Shown: positions 14,705 through 22,308, counted from the stretch's first letter. The stretch is 22,910 nucleotides of DNA from CAYMUB01 sp964393545 (GCA_964393545.1 CAYMUB010000050.1:1-22910), one strand, 5' to 3'. A program made the numbers and translations. The notes: generated by a model from the sequence alone, not told the origin.

Positions 14705-16813
14705 ATGTCTAGAAGACGTTCAATTTACAAATTACCCAAACTTAAATTAAAACAAAAAACTATTACTGCTATTGGTTCTTTGATTGCCTTTACTTTAGCT
14801 GTTGTTTCAATCGTCGCTATTTCCACCCACTCTAATTCTTTGAGTTTTTGGAAAGATTTCCTGACTAGTATGTTAGGCTGGGTGAGTATTACTGCTCCAG
14901 TTATCTTCCTATTATCAGGCCTTGTTTTAACAGGTGCTAAATGGAGATTTGCTCAAACAAATGTTTTACTTGGTTTTATTCTAATTACTTTATCAATATC
15001 TTCTTTAACAGCTTTCTTAAGGTTTGAAAAGGCAGGTCAAGTGGGTCAACTCTTATGGAGAGAATTGTCATCTTTTGTTACTATCTGGGGTGCTGCTGTA
15101 CTGCTTTTATTATTATTTTTGGTAGGTTTAGTAGTTTTGTTCAATACTTCTTTAGGCCAAATATTAAAAATTTTTGCTTGGATATTTAGCACTTTTAAAA
15201 ATATTTTACAACCTTTATTTAATAGACAAAGAACATTTGAAACCAAGCATATTCCTATTAAAATAAAAGTATCAGGTGTTGAAGAAAGACTTCAACAAAT
15301 TAAAACTGCTAATCCTACACCTATAAAAGAGCCAATTATTGCTGATGCTTTGGTTCAGAATGTAGCAGGACAAACTAAAGTCTGGAAATACCCTCCTTTA
15401 AGTTTATTATCTGATAAAGTTGGATCTGCAGCTGAACGCGGAGATGTTAAGAAGAGTGCTGCAATTATTGAAAAAACCCTAGACTCTTTTGGAATACAAG
15501 CAAGGGTAGCTGAGGTAAATGGTGGTCCGGCAGTTACCCAGTATGCCTTAGAAATTTCGGCTGGTACAAAAATTTCCAAAATTGCTAATTTACAACATGA
15601 CCTAGCTTTAGCTTTAGCAACTCCTACTGGTACAGTTAGAATTGAAGCTCCAATTCCGGGAAAATCTTTAGTAGGAATTGAAGTCCCTAATAGGTCCTTG
15701 GAAATTGTGGGTTTAAAACATGTTTTGGCATCAAGTGAGATGAGTAAGCATAAATCAAAACTAGCTGTGGCATTAGGTAGGGATACTTCTTCAAAGGCCA
15801 TGATCGTAGATTTGGATCGGATGCCTCATTGTTTGATTGCTGGAACAACAGGTTCTGGTAAATCCATTATGTTAAATGCTTTTATAACTTCCTTACTTTT
15901 TAGAAATTCACCTGATGAATTAAAGCTAATTTTGATTGATCCAAAAAGAGTGGAACTAACAAACTATAATGGAATTCCTCATCTACTCACCCCAGTTATT
16001 ACAGAGTCGGAAAAAATTCTTTCATCTTTAAAATGGGCTATGGCAGAAATGGACAGAAGATATAAATTATTCCAATCAGTCGGGGTTAGAAATATTGCTA
16101 GTTACAATGAGATGTCAGGGTTTCAGGCTTTACCCTATATTGTAATAATTATTGATGAGTTAGCAGATTTGATGATGTTTGCTCCTGTTGAGATTGAGGA
16201 GGCTATAACTAGAATTGCCCAACTAGCTAGAGCAACTGGTATTCATTTAGTAGTTGCAACACAAAGGCCATCTGTTGATGTAATTACAGGGTTGATTAAA
16301 GCAAATATTCCTTGCAGGATTGCTTTTAATGTTTCATCAATGATTGATTCCAGGGTAATCTTGGATGGACCAGGAGCTGAAAAATTATTGGGACGGGGAG
16401 ATATGTTGTTTTTACCTCCTGATGCTTCCAAACCAATCCGTATCCAGGGAGTGTTTGTGCAGGATTCAGAGATTAACAACTTAATTAAATATTTGAAGAA
16501 TTTGGGTATAGCTCCTCAATATACAACTGAGGTAACAGAAATGCCTTTGGGAAGAGTAGGTGGAAAGGGGACGAGCAGTGGAGATAGAGATGAATTATTT
16601 GAAGAAGCTGTCAGAACTGTTTGTCAGTATGACCGGGCTTCTGCGTCTTTACTGCAAAGAAGGCTCAAAGTAGGGTATGCCAGGGCAGCCAGAATGCTAG
16701 ATGAGTTAGAAGAAGCAGGAATTGTGGGGCTTGGGGAAGGGTCAAAACCTAGGGATGTTTTAGTTAAAAATGCAGATGAATATTTTGCAGCCCAACAATC
16801 TCCTACATCTTAA
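14705..16813 (+). CDS. ftsK: DNA translocase FtsK/SpoIIIE
   Basis: This 702-residue protein has four hydrophobic helices in the first ~155 residues (for example SLIAFTLAVVSIVAI and AAVLLLLLFLVGLVVLF). A short linker, the alpha domain and the RecA-like motor follow: Walker A AGTTGSGKS (379-387), LILIDPKRVEL, Walker B VIIIDELADL (D484, E485) and VVATQRPSVDVITGLIKANI. The C-terminal winged-helix gamma domain from about 630 (AVRTVCQYDRASASLLQRRL) would read polar DNA sequences. FtsK pumps chromosome termini across the closing septum and coordinates dimer resolution with XerCD. At about 700 residues it is the compact form without the long Pro/Gln linker of E. coli FtsK. It probably heads an operon with the next two genes (gaps of 5 and 7 bases). 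Confidence 0.96.
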   Translation: MSRRRSIYKLPKLKLKQKTITAIGSLIAFTLAVVSIVAISTHSNSLSFWKDFLTSMLGWVSITAPVIFLLSGLVLTGAKWRFAQTNVLLGFILITLSISSLTAFLRFEKAGQVGQLLWRELSSFVTIWGAAVLLLLLFLVGLVVLFNTSLGQILKIFAWIFSTFKNILQPLFNRQRTFETKHIPIKIKVSGVEERLQQIKTANPTPIKEPIIADALVQNVAGQTKVWKYPPLSLLSDKVGSAAERGDVKKSAAIIEKTLDSFGIQARVAEVNGGPAVTQYALEISAGTKISKIANLQHDLALALATPTGTVRIEAPIPGKSLVGIEVPNRSLEIVGLKHVLASSEMSKHKSKLAVALGRDTSSKAMIVDLDRMPHCLIAGTTGSGKSIMLNAFITSLLFRNSPDELKLILIDPKRVELTNYNGIPHLLTPVITESEKILSSLKWAMAEMDRRYKLFQSVGVRNIASYNEMSGFQALPYIVIIIDELADLMMFAPVEIEEAITRIAQLARATGIHLVVATQRPSVDVITGLIKANIPCRIAFNVSSMIDSRVILDGPGAEKLLGRGDMLFLPPDASKPIRIQGVFVQDSEINNLIKYLKNLGIAPQYTTEVTEMPLGRVGGKGTSSGDRDELFEEAVRTVCQYDRASASLLQRRLKVGYARAARMLDELEEAGIVGLGEGSKPRDVLVKNADEYFAAQQSPTS

Positions 16814-16818
16814 AATTT

Positions 16819-17319
16819 ATGATATCTTTTGGACATACTGCTGTAGGTGTAATAATAGGAGTGAGTACTTATCAGTTTTTAGGGCAAGGTGATTTGGCGA
16901 CAGGATTAGTTTTGTCTGGTACAGCTGGTGTTATATCTCACTACTTGATGGATGCTATTCCTCATGGTCATTTTTCTATGCCACACTCTTATAAAAAGAA
17001 TATTGTGCCAATAATTATTTTTGATTTGTTTTTATCCCTTATTATTTTCTTAGGCGGAGCTTATTTAAGAGTTGGTTTTGGCGACAAACTACTATATGTT
17101 ATGTTTGGCATAGGAGGTTCTCAACTTCCTGATGTAATTGATGGTCTAATCTATACAAAAATAATAAAAGCTAAAAGTTTGATCAAGGTTGAGAATAAGA
17201 TTCATGAAGCAATGCACTGGCATGGTCAGGATAATAAAACGCTATTACTTGGTATAAGAGATATTTGGCAAATTGTTGTTATTTTATTAGCTTTATTTTT
17301 GGTAATTTTTAACAAATGA
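16819..17319 (+). CDS. YdjM-like membrane-bound metal-dependent hydrolase family protein
   Basis: This 166-residue protein has about four hydrophobic segments and a His/Asp pattern reminiscent of the YdjM/LexA-binding membrane family or the membrane phospholipase C/D-like group. The pattern comprises GH at residue 6, SHYLMDAIPHGHF (H41, D45, H49, H51), SQLPDVIDG and HEAMHWHGQ. These residues would lie near membrane faces and could bind metal. The substrate is unknown and the family assignment is tentative. It starts 5 bases after ftsK stops and is followed by tsaC after 7 bases, so it is likely translated from the ftsK transcript. Confidence 0.6.
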   Translation: MISFGHTAVGVIIGVSTYQFLGQGDLATGLVLSGTAGVISHYLMDAIPHGHFSMPHSYKKNIVPIIIFDLFLSLIIFLGGAYLRVGFGDKLLYVMFGIGGSQLPDVIDGLIYTKIIKAKSLIKVENKIHEAMHWHGQDNKTLLLGIRDIWQIVVILLALFLVIFNK

Positions 17320-17326
17320 AATACTT

Positions 17327-17899
17327 ATGGAGATTGAGAGAATAATCCAACTTTTAAATTCAGGAAAAGTGGGAGTTATGGCAACAGATACTATTTATGG
17401 GATTGTTGGATCAGCCCTAGTCCCACAAGCAGTAGAAGAGATTTATAGATTAAGAAAAAGATCTACAAACAAACCAATGATTATTTTAATATCAAGAGTC
17501 TCAGATTTAAAAAAGTTTAAAATTAAGCTGACTTCCAAACAGCAAGATTTTCTAACAAAAATTTGGCCTAATCCAGTTAGTGTTGTTTTACAAACACCAC
17601 CAAATGAATTTAAATACCTTCATAGAGGAACAAATAGCTTAGCATTTAGAATCCCTAAAAAAGAAAAACTTTTAGAGATTTTACAAAAGACTGGTCCTCT
17701 GGTTGCTCCAAGCGCAAACTACGAAGGAGATCAACCATCTGAAGGTATTGATGATGCAAGACGATATTTTGGTGATAATATTTCTTTCTATATTGATGAA
17801 GGAAAAATCAAATCTGATCCTTCAACTCTTATTAATCTTGATAAAGAAGGAAAGCCAGTAGTTTTAAGAATTGGATTGGACAAAAGGAGATTCAGTTGA
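17327..17899 (+). CDS. tsaC: Threonylcarbamoyl-AMP synthase (Sua5/YrdC/TsaC)
   Basis: This 190-residue protein matches the YrdC domain: GKVGVMATDTIYGIVGSAL at about 13-31, the RLRKRSTNKPMIILIS substrate-binding motif (about 42-57), LAFRIPKKEKLLEIL and GPLVAPSANYEGDQPSEGI (about 124-142). It makes threonylcarbamoyl-AMP from Thr, bicarbonate and ATP, the first step of the essential t6A37 modification of ANN-decoding tRNAs. The extra C-terminal Sua5 domain is absent, so it is of the short TsaC type. Its last 36 bases overlap, tail to tail, the end of the gene on the opposite strand. Confidence 0.93.
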   Translation: MEIERIIQLLNSGKVGVMATDTIYGIVGSALVPQAVEEIYRLRKRSTNKPMIILISRVSDLKKFKIKLTSKQQDFLTKIWPNPVSVVLQTPPNEFKYLHRGTNSLAFRIPKKEKLLEILQKTGPLVAPSANYEGDQPSEGIDDARRYFGDNISFYIDEGKIKSDPSTLINLDKEGKPVVLRIGLDKRRFS

Positions 17900-18364
17900 C
17901 TCAAGATGATCTGAGGTAAAGTTTTGCAAAACTTGATCAACTGGTTCTAAGGCTGCTTTCAATCTTTTCTCCTCCTCAATCTTCTTCATTCTTTCCATCT
18001 GGCTAAAGGCAGTTTTTCTAAATCTTGAGAATTGATTAGCGTCTAAATGCATATAAGCTAGTATAATTTTTTCAGATTTTCCTTCAGCAATATTTTTGAT
18101 ATTGGTGAACAGAATCACATAAGAATCTTTACCTGAGTTAGGGTATTTGCTGTGACTTACCTCAACCCGGTATTCTGCTAGCTCCAAACGATAGTGATCT
18201 TGTAAAGAACCAGGATCAAACTTTGCCAAATCAGTATGTACAACATCTAACTTATCTGTTTCAATTAAATGAATTAATTGGTTGATATATTTTTCAGCTT
18301 GAACAGGATCACCACTAGGAGGGGGTGGATTAGAGTTTTGGTCAATTGGAGAGGAAATAGGCAT
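17864..18364 (-). CDS. Conserved hypothetical protein with charged helical C-terminus
   Basis: This 166-residue soluble protein starts at ATG 18364, fixed by an ideal promoter placed so that the mRNA begins at the ATG. Residues 1-20 are Pro/Ser/Asn-rich and probably disordered. Residues 22-115 look like a folded alpha/beta domain (QAEKYINQLIHLIETDKLD, DHYRLELAEYRVEV, DSYVILFTNIKNIAEG). Residues 118-150 are a charged helix (FSQMERMKKIEEEKRLKAAL). I do not recognise a family. It overlaps tsaC by 36 bases in antisense and diverges from the RodZ-like gene across a shared promoter region. Confidence 0.65.
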   Translation of the reverse strand: MPISSPIDQNSNPPPPSGDPVQAEKYINQLIHLIETDKLDVVHTDLAKFDPGSLQDHYRLELAEYRVEVSHSKYPNSGKDSYVILFTNIKNIAEGKSEKIILAYMHLDANQFSRFRKTAFSQMERMKKIEEEKRLKAALEPVDQVLQNFTSDHLESTESPFVQSNS

Positions 18365-18371
18365 TGGTTGT

Positions 18372-18400
18372 ATATTAAAAGGTCAAGCTGGTTGTGTCAA
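18372..18400 (-). promoter_or_regulatory. Consensus promoter of the 18364 minus-strand gene, leaderless
   Basis: On the minus strand TTGACA (18400-18395), exactly 17 bases, TAATAT (18377-18372). The start seven bases downstream of the -10 is the A of the ATG itself, so the transcript has no leader. Confidence 0.7.
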
Positions 18401-18401
18401 C

Positions 18402-18410
18402 TGGTATAAT
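18402..18410 (+). promoter_or_regulatory. Extended -10 promoter of the RodZ-like gene
   Basis: TGG-TATAAT (18402-18410); predicted start about 18417, four bases before ATG 18421. It lies two bases from the -35 of the divergent promoter, so the two polymerases would occlude each other. Confidence 0.55.
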
Positions 18411-18420
18411 TCATCTTGAT

Positions 18421-19059
18421 ATGAGAACTGTTGGACAAATCCTAAAAGAGGAAAGAGAAAAGAACTTCTACACTCTTGAGAAAATCGAAAAAGTAACCAA
18501 AATTAGAAAAGAACTTTTACAGGCTTTAGAAGCAGGTCAATATACAAAACTTCCTCCTTCAACCTTTATTCAGGGTTTTATTAAAAATTACGGAAGATTT
18601 TTAGGATTAAATACTGAAAAGCTGCTGGCTATTTTTAGAAGAGAATTTTCCGAGGGTAAAAATCCTCCTAGAGTGTTGGATTCATTACAAAACCCTCTAA
18701 ATAATAAAAGATTCAGGTTAACCCCTACCAGAGTTTTAATAAGTATGATTTTTACGTTAGTAATAATTTTTTTTGCATATCTTTGGTTTCAATACAGATT
18801 CCTTGTGGGGTCACCCTTCTTAGAAATTAGTCAACCAGTTGATCAATTAAGTACTACCTCACCAGAGATTGCGATTTCCGGTAGAACTGATCCAGAAGCA
18901 AAAGTTAGCATCAATGAACAAGAGATACCAGTTGACCAAAATGGCAAGTTTTCTCAAACGATTAAACTTTCTGATAATGTAAATAATATTGCCATAACAG
19001 CTACCTCAAAAAGCGGTAAACGTACCTCTGTACAAAGAGCTGTTTTTCTAAAACAATAA
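18421..19059 (+). CDS. RodZ-like helix-turn-helix membrane protein
   Basis: The protein is 212 residues from ATG 18421. An in-frame ATG at 18394 would add nine residues, but the TATAAT promoter lies inside that extension, so I choose 18421. Residues 4-70 form a Cro/CI-type HTH of the RodZ class (VGQILKEEREKNFYTLEKIE, LPPSTFIQGFIKNYGRFLGL). A basic linker precedes a single membrane helix at about 103-125 (TRVLISMIFTLVIIFFAYLW), and the outside part (about 133-212) is a beta-rich Ig-like domain (ISGRTDPEAKVSINEQEIPV). RodZ couples MreB filaments to the cell-wall machinery through its HTH; mreB is not in this window. The exterior domain differs from the E. coli RodZ C-terminus. Confidence 0.8.
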   Translation: MRTVGQILKEEREKNFYTLEKIEKVTKIRKELLQALEAGQYTKLPPSTFIQGFIKNYGRFLGLNTEKLLAIFRREFSEGKNPPRVLDSLQNPLNNKRFRLTPTRVLISMIFTLVIIFFAYLWFQYRFLVGSPFLEISQPVDQLSTTSPEIAISGRTDPEAKVSINEQEIPVDQNGKFSQTIKLSDNVNNIAITATSKSGKRTSVQRAVFLKQ

Positions 19060-19083
19060 CTGTTATCATATTAACCTCAAGCT

Positions 19084-19341
19084 ATGGATTTATTGCAAGT
19101 CTCCTTAATCTTTTTAATACTACTTCTTTCGATATTTTTAGCAATTACTGGTTTTTATGTTTTTTTGATTCTGAGAGATTTAAAAAAGGCCTTAGATAGA
19201 TTAAATAAAGTTTTACAAACAACAGATGAAATTGCTCAAGATATAGAAAAACCTGTTGCTGCTGCAGCGAAAGCTTTAGCAGGGGGGGTGAAAAAAGAAA
19301 CCAAACAAAAACTGAAAAGATTTTATAAAAAGATCCTCTAA
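19084..19341 (+). CDS. Small membrane-anchored coiled-coil protein
   Basis: This 85-residue protein has an N-terminal hydrophobic helix (about 4-30, VSLIFLILLLSIFLAITGFY). An amphipathic heptad-like stretch follows (LRDLKKALDRLNKVLQTTDE), then an Ala-rich segment and a Lys-rich C-terminus ending KRFYKKIL. The layout resembles DUF948/YtxH-type small proteins; the exact family is not certain. It starts 24 bases after the RodZ-like gene and is probably in its operon. Its TAA (19339-19341) is followed, in the same frame and without a gap, by sequence homologous to an MFS transporter interior. Confidence 0.6.
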   Translation: MDLLQVSLIFLILLLSIFLAITGFYVFLILRDLKKALDRLNKVLQTTDEIAQDIEKPVAAAAKALAGGVKKETKQKLKRFYKKIL

Positions 19342-19344
19342 GCA
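19342..19344. other. Junction between core genes and accessory segment
   Basis: Immediately left is an intact small gene ending TAA; immediately right is the interior of an MFS transporter with different base composition. The short surrounding sequence has AGATC twice (19331 and 19345), which might have served as microhomology. No inverted repeats or target duplications of a transposon were seen. Confidence 0.5.
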
Positions 19345-19416
19345 GATCTTAAGTTTTCCGAATCCTCGTTAGCCTGGATAATTAATGCGTATCTACTTAC
19401 GTTTGGAGGATTTCTT

Positions 19417-20637
19417 TTGCTTGGCGGTAGATTAGGTGATCTGTTTGGCCACCGCCGGCTCTTTTTAATTGGGATTGCGCTTTTTACACTTGCATCGCTT
19501 GCTTGCGGTCTTTCTGCAACACAATGGGTTCTTGTCGCAGCGCGAGCACTTCAAGGAATTGGTGGGGCCATTGCCTCGGCAGTTGCGCTTTCCTTGACCA
19601 TGAATTTATTTACCGAACCTGCAGAACGTGCTAAAGCAATGGGCCTTTTTGGTTTTGTCTCCGCTGGTGGTGGATCAATTGGCGTATTACTTGGCGGTTT
19701 ATTAACAACCATTAACTGGCACTGGAATTTTTTGGTAAATATTCCGATCGGTATTGCTGTTTTTATTCTTTCTTTAATGCTTTTACCAGGAAGTAAAAGC
19801 CAGGTATCGGCCAAACATCTTGATATTGCAGGCGCAATTTCTATAACCGCATCACTTATGCTTGCAGTGTATGCAATTGTTAATGGCAATAAAATGGGCT
19901 GGATGTCTACCCAAACACTGGGTCTTTTAGCTATAGCACTTATTTTACTCGTAACTTTTCTTATTATCGAATCTCGTGTTCATATACCACTTATACCGCT
20001 TCGTCTTTTTAAACTTCGAAATCTTACCGTTTCAAATATTGTTGGCGTCTTGTGGGCTGCTGCTATGTTTGCCTGGTTTTTTCTTTCTGCGCTGTACCTT
20101 CAGTTAGTCCTTGGATTTAGTCCTTTACAAGTTGGCCTCTCCTTTTTACCAGCTAATTTAATTATGGCGGTTTTCTCACTTGGTCTTTCTGCAAAACTGG
20201 TGATGCGTTTTGGCATTAAATTGCCTTTGGCAGTAGGACTGGGTCTTGCCGCAATTGGCCTTCATTCTTTTGCTTTGGCACCAGTTAATGGCACGTATGT
20301 TACCAATGTTCTTCCTGGCATGATTCTTCTTGGATTAGGTGCTGGTATGGCATTTAACCCAATACTTTTGGCCGCGATGAATGATGTCAAACCCGAAGAG
20401 TCAGGTCTTGCATCAGGACTCGTTAATACTTCATTTATGATGGGTGGAGCACTTGGCCTTGCAGTACTTGCAAGCCTTGCGGCCGCTCACGCAGAAAGCT
20501 TACTTACCCAAGGCGCAAACCCAATAGCTGCACTTAATAGTGGATATCATGTAGCTTTTGTAGTTGGATCCTTCTTTGCTGCCTTAGCAGCTGTAATAGG
20601 CGCCACATTCCTTCGCATATCTATATCTAAAAAGTAA
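19417..20637 (+). CDS. DHA2-type MFS transporter lacking its N-terminus (probable pseudogene)
   Basis: The 406-residue frame from TTG 19417 encodes a drug:H+ antiporter-2 (EmrB/QacA) type permease, with motif A GGRLGDLFGHRRLFLIG, motif C-like GFVSAGGGSIGVLLGGLL and many hydrophobic helices to the end. Recognisable DHA2 sequence actually extends further upstream: the same frame from 19345 reads LKFSESSLAWIINAYLLTFG, which is family sequence normally preceded by TM1 and about 40-50 residues. That part is missing; homology begins right behind the TAA of the preceding gene, and no ATG is available in frame. G+C is higher than in the flanking genes (29 of 60 bases in 19441-19500 and 30 of 60 in 20041-20100, against 17 of 60 in 18961-19020). 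It is likely a broken, horizontally acquired gene or an assembly join; a shortened product from TTG is possible but unlikely to transport. Confidence 0.75.
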   Translation: MLGGRLGDLFGHRRLFLIGIALFTLASLACGLSATQWVLVAARALQGIGGAIASAVALSLTMNLFTEPAERAKAMGLFGFVSAGGGSIGVLLGGLLTTINWHWNFLVNIPIGIAVFILSLMLLPGSKSQVSAKHLDIAGAISITASLMLAVYAIVNGNKMGWMSTQTLGLLAIALILLVTFLIIESRVHIPLIPLRLFKLRNLTVSNIVGVLWAAAMFAWFFLSALYLQLVLGFSPLQVGLSFLPANLIMAVFSLGLSAKLVMRFGIKLPLAVGLGLAAIGLHSFALAPVNGTYVTNVLPGMILLGLGAGMAFNPILLAAMNDVKPEESGLASGLVNTSFMMGGALGLAVLASLAAAHAESLLTQGANPIAALNSGYHVAFVVGSFFAALAAVIGATFLRISISKK

Positions 20638-20648
20638 GTACAAGGACA

Positions 20649-21251
20649 TCATGCAGCTTCTGGAAGCAAGTCCAAATCTTCTTTTTCAACTTTTATTGGA
20701 GCGTTACCGTGAGACCTTTTATTGATAGTTTTTCTTTTACCATCTGGAGATCGCATAAAGACAACTACTTCTTTCCCCTTTTTTGCATCAGCCATAGCCT
20801 CTCTTACTTCATGTCCACCCATTGACTTTTTATCTTCAAGCCGAGCCGCCACTTCTTCAACCTCTTCTCTACTAGTTCCTAAAATACCTGCAGCAGCACC
20901 CATAGCAGAACCAACACCTGCTCCCATTAACCCAATGATAAATACATCATGACTTGTACCGCTATGACCATCTGCGTGAGCGGCTGCAGCTGCAACGGGA
21001 TCAGGTCTTGCTAACCTAGTTAATCCATAATATCCTGGACCAGGTATTATGGTTACTGTTTCGACCGATGTACCATTTTTCTCGGCAACTACTGCATGTT
21101 TTGCTTCATGTTCTGCAGTATCACCAGGAGTTAATCGTCGCGGACGTAAAAACCACGCCTCAACTTGCACTCCATTATCTAAATGTACTTTTTGACCTAC
21201 TGATATACTAAATGCTTCTGGATTTCTCACAGCCCAATTATACTCCTCCAT
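20649..21251 (-). CDS. Orphan M41 (FtsH-type) zinc-protease-like protein without AAA domain
   Basis: This 200-residue protein begins MEEYN at 21251. The segment TAEHEAKHAVVAEKNG followed by TSVETVTIIPGPGYYGLTRL (residues 45-80) matches the start of the FtsH M41 peptidase domain ('a.HEAGHalva....dpv.kvtIiPrg.alGyt'), with zinc-binding HExxH as H48-E49-A-K-H52. A Gly/Ala-rich stretch follows (VFIIGLMGAGVGSAMGAAAG, 103-122), in place of the FtsH 'LGGRaAE' region, then a charged helix SREEVEEVAARLED that could supply the third ligand. The AAA+ and membrane parts of FtsH are absent. The C-terminal 50 residues are basic and of unknown type (VFMRSPDGKRKTINKRSHGN). Protease activity is plausible but unproven. 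It is divergent from the cyclase-family gene. Confidence 0.6.
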   Translation of the reverse strand: MEEYNWAVRNPEAFSISVGQKVHLDNGVQVEAWFLRPRRLTPGDTAEHEAKHAVVAEKNGTSVETVTIIPGPGYYGLTRLARPDPVAAAAAHADGHSGTSHDVFIIGLMGAGVGSAMGAAAGILGTSREEVEEVAARLEDKKSMGGHEVREAMADAKKGKEVVVFMRSPDGKRKTINKRSHGNAPIKVEKEDLDLLPEAA

Positions 21252-21263
21252 ATCAATATCGTC

Positions 21264-21272
21264 TGCTATAAT
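21264..21272 (+). promoter_or_regulatory. Extended -10 promoter of the cyclase-family gene, leaderless
   Basis: TGC-TATAAT (21264-21272) is a perfect extended -10; seven bases downstream is the A of ATG 21279, so the mRNA would start at the start codon. No good -35. Confidence 0.55.
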
Positions 21273-21278
21273 AATCCC

Positions 21279-21917
21279 ATGAAATATATTGACCTAACGC
21301 ATACATTTACTCCCGATATGCCAGTTTATCCCGGAGATCCAAAAGCAACTTTAAAACAAGTTGCGTATATAGAAAAAGATACGTATAACGACCACAAAAT
21401 TACAACTCATATGCACGTAGGAACTCATATGGATGCTCCACTACATATGATTAAAAACGGCAAAAGAATTGACGAAATAGATCCAGAAAGATTTTTTGGT
21501 AACGGCATTTTAATTGACGTAAGAGGAAAAAATTATATTGATAGTTCGGTTTTGAAAAAAATTACAATAGAAAAAGATTCTGTTATTCTTTTATACACAG
21601 GTTATGGAAATAAATATCGGACAGATGATTATTTTAAAGGCTATCCAGAGCTTAAGGATGATTTTGCGAAAAGAGCAGTTGCATTAGGAGTAAAAATGGT
21701 GGGAATGGATATGCTTGGACCCGATTACGACAAGCCATGGACAACGCATAAAATTTTACTCGGAAACAATATTACTATTTTGGAAAATCTAACCAATCTT
21801 GATCAGTTATTAGGTGTTAAAAACTTTGAAGTTATTGCTTTACCCGCAAAACTCCAAACAGACGCAGCACCGGTTAGAGTAATCGCGAGAATTCAAAAAA
21901 ATAGAAAGACAATATGA
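21279..21917 (+). CDS. Cyclase-family metal-dependent hydrolase (kynurenine formamidase-like)
   Basis: This 212-residue protein has the PF04199 features. It has IDLTHTFTPDMPVYPGDP at the N-terminus, the metal-binding motif HVGTHMDAPLHM (H-x-G-T-H-x-D-x-P-x-H, about 47-58), VILLYTGYGNKY, and a C-terminal LGVKNFEVIALPAKLQTDAA. Family members hydrolyse N-formylkynurenine or cyclic amides and related compounds with zinc or manganese. With no tryptophan-degradation genes in the window, the natural substrate cannot be named. The next gene overlaps it by four bases (ATGA), so the two are translationally coupled. Confidence 0.88.
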   Translation: MKYIDLTHTFTPDMPVYPGDPKATLKQVAYIEKDTYNDHKITTHMHVGTHMDAPLHMIKNGKRIDEIDPERFFGNGILIDVRGKNYIDSSVLKKITIEKDSVILLYTGYGNKYRTDDYFKGYPELKDDFAKRAVALGVKMVGMDMLGPDYDKPWTTHKILLGNNITILENLTNLDQLLGVKNFEVIALPAKLQTDAAPVRVIARIQKNRKTI

Positions 21918-22243
21918 GAAAAGCTTTCATCATCATACTCTTGATGACATGTTTTAACATTGTTTCTCAACCCGTGTATGCTCTTTCGCCGGGGCCGGCA
22001 ATAATGGAATGTGCTAAGAATAAAAATGCACGTCCAGATTGTAAAAAGATTTTGTGTCAATTTGAAAATGCCAACAGAAATTGGCCAAAAGACAAGGGTA
22101 TTTATGAAGATTGTACTACCGGAATTATGTATAACAAGAATGTGGTTTTTATTGGAATAGTAGGAAGTCTTATTGCATTCATATCTGTTATAGCTTTTTA
22201 TCTAATTCGCCGCTTCCAAAAAACAAATACCAAAGCTAGCTAA
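21914..22243 (+). CDS. Small secreted/anchored Cys-containing protein, unknown function
   Basis: This 109-residue protein has a signal peptide (MRKAFIIILLMTCFNIVSQP, with cleavage near VYA-LS at 23). A short exterior region carries four cysteines (C33, C43, C48, C67) that could form two disulfides, followed by a C-terminal membrane helix (about 76-98, NVVFIGIVGSLIAFISVIAF) and a basic tail RRFQKTNTK. Its topology is therefore outside domain, one anchor, short cytoplasmic tail. It is coupled by ATGA overlap to the cyclase-family gene. No family is recognised. Confidence 0.65.
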   Translation: MRKAFIIILLMTCFNIVSQPVYALSPGPAIMECAKNKNARPDCKKILCQFENANRNWPKDKGIYEDCTTGIMYNKNVVFIGIVGSLIAFISVIAFYLIRRFQKTNTKAS

Positions 22244-22276
22244 TATTCTCCAAAAATCCTATAATTTGCTTGATTT

Positions 22277-22308
22277 ATGTATGGTAAAATGTATGCTAAT
22301 ATGATAAT
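22277..22308 (+). promoter_or_regulatory. Possible operator/promoter of the brnTA-like pair
   Basis: Two direct copies of ATGTATG lie 12 bases apart (22277-22283 and 22289-22295), with AT-rich -10-like strings (TAATAT at 22297, GATAAT at 22303) just before the start. Type II antitoxins usually repress their own promoter through repeated sites; assignment here is tentative. Confidence 0.3.

Noticed and set aside
18394..18420. Upstream in-frame ATG adding nine residues to the RodZ-like protein
   Set aside because: The extension contains the TATAAT promoter element, and the HTH domain starts normally at Met 18421.
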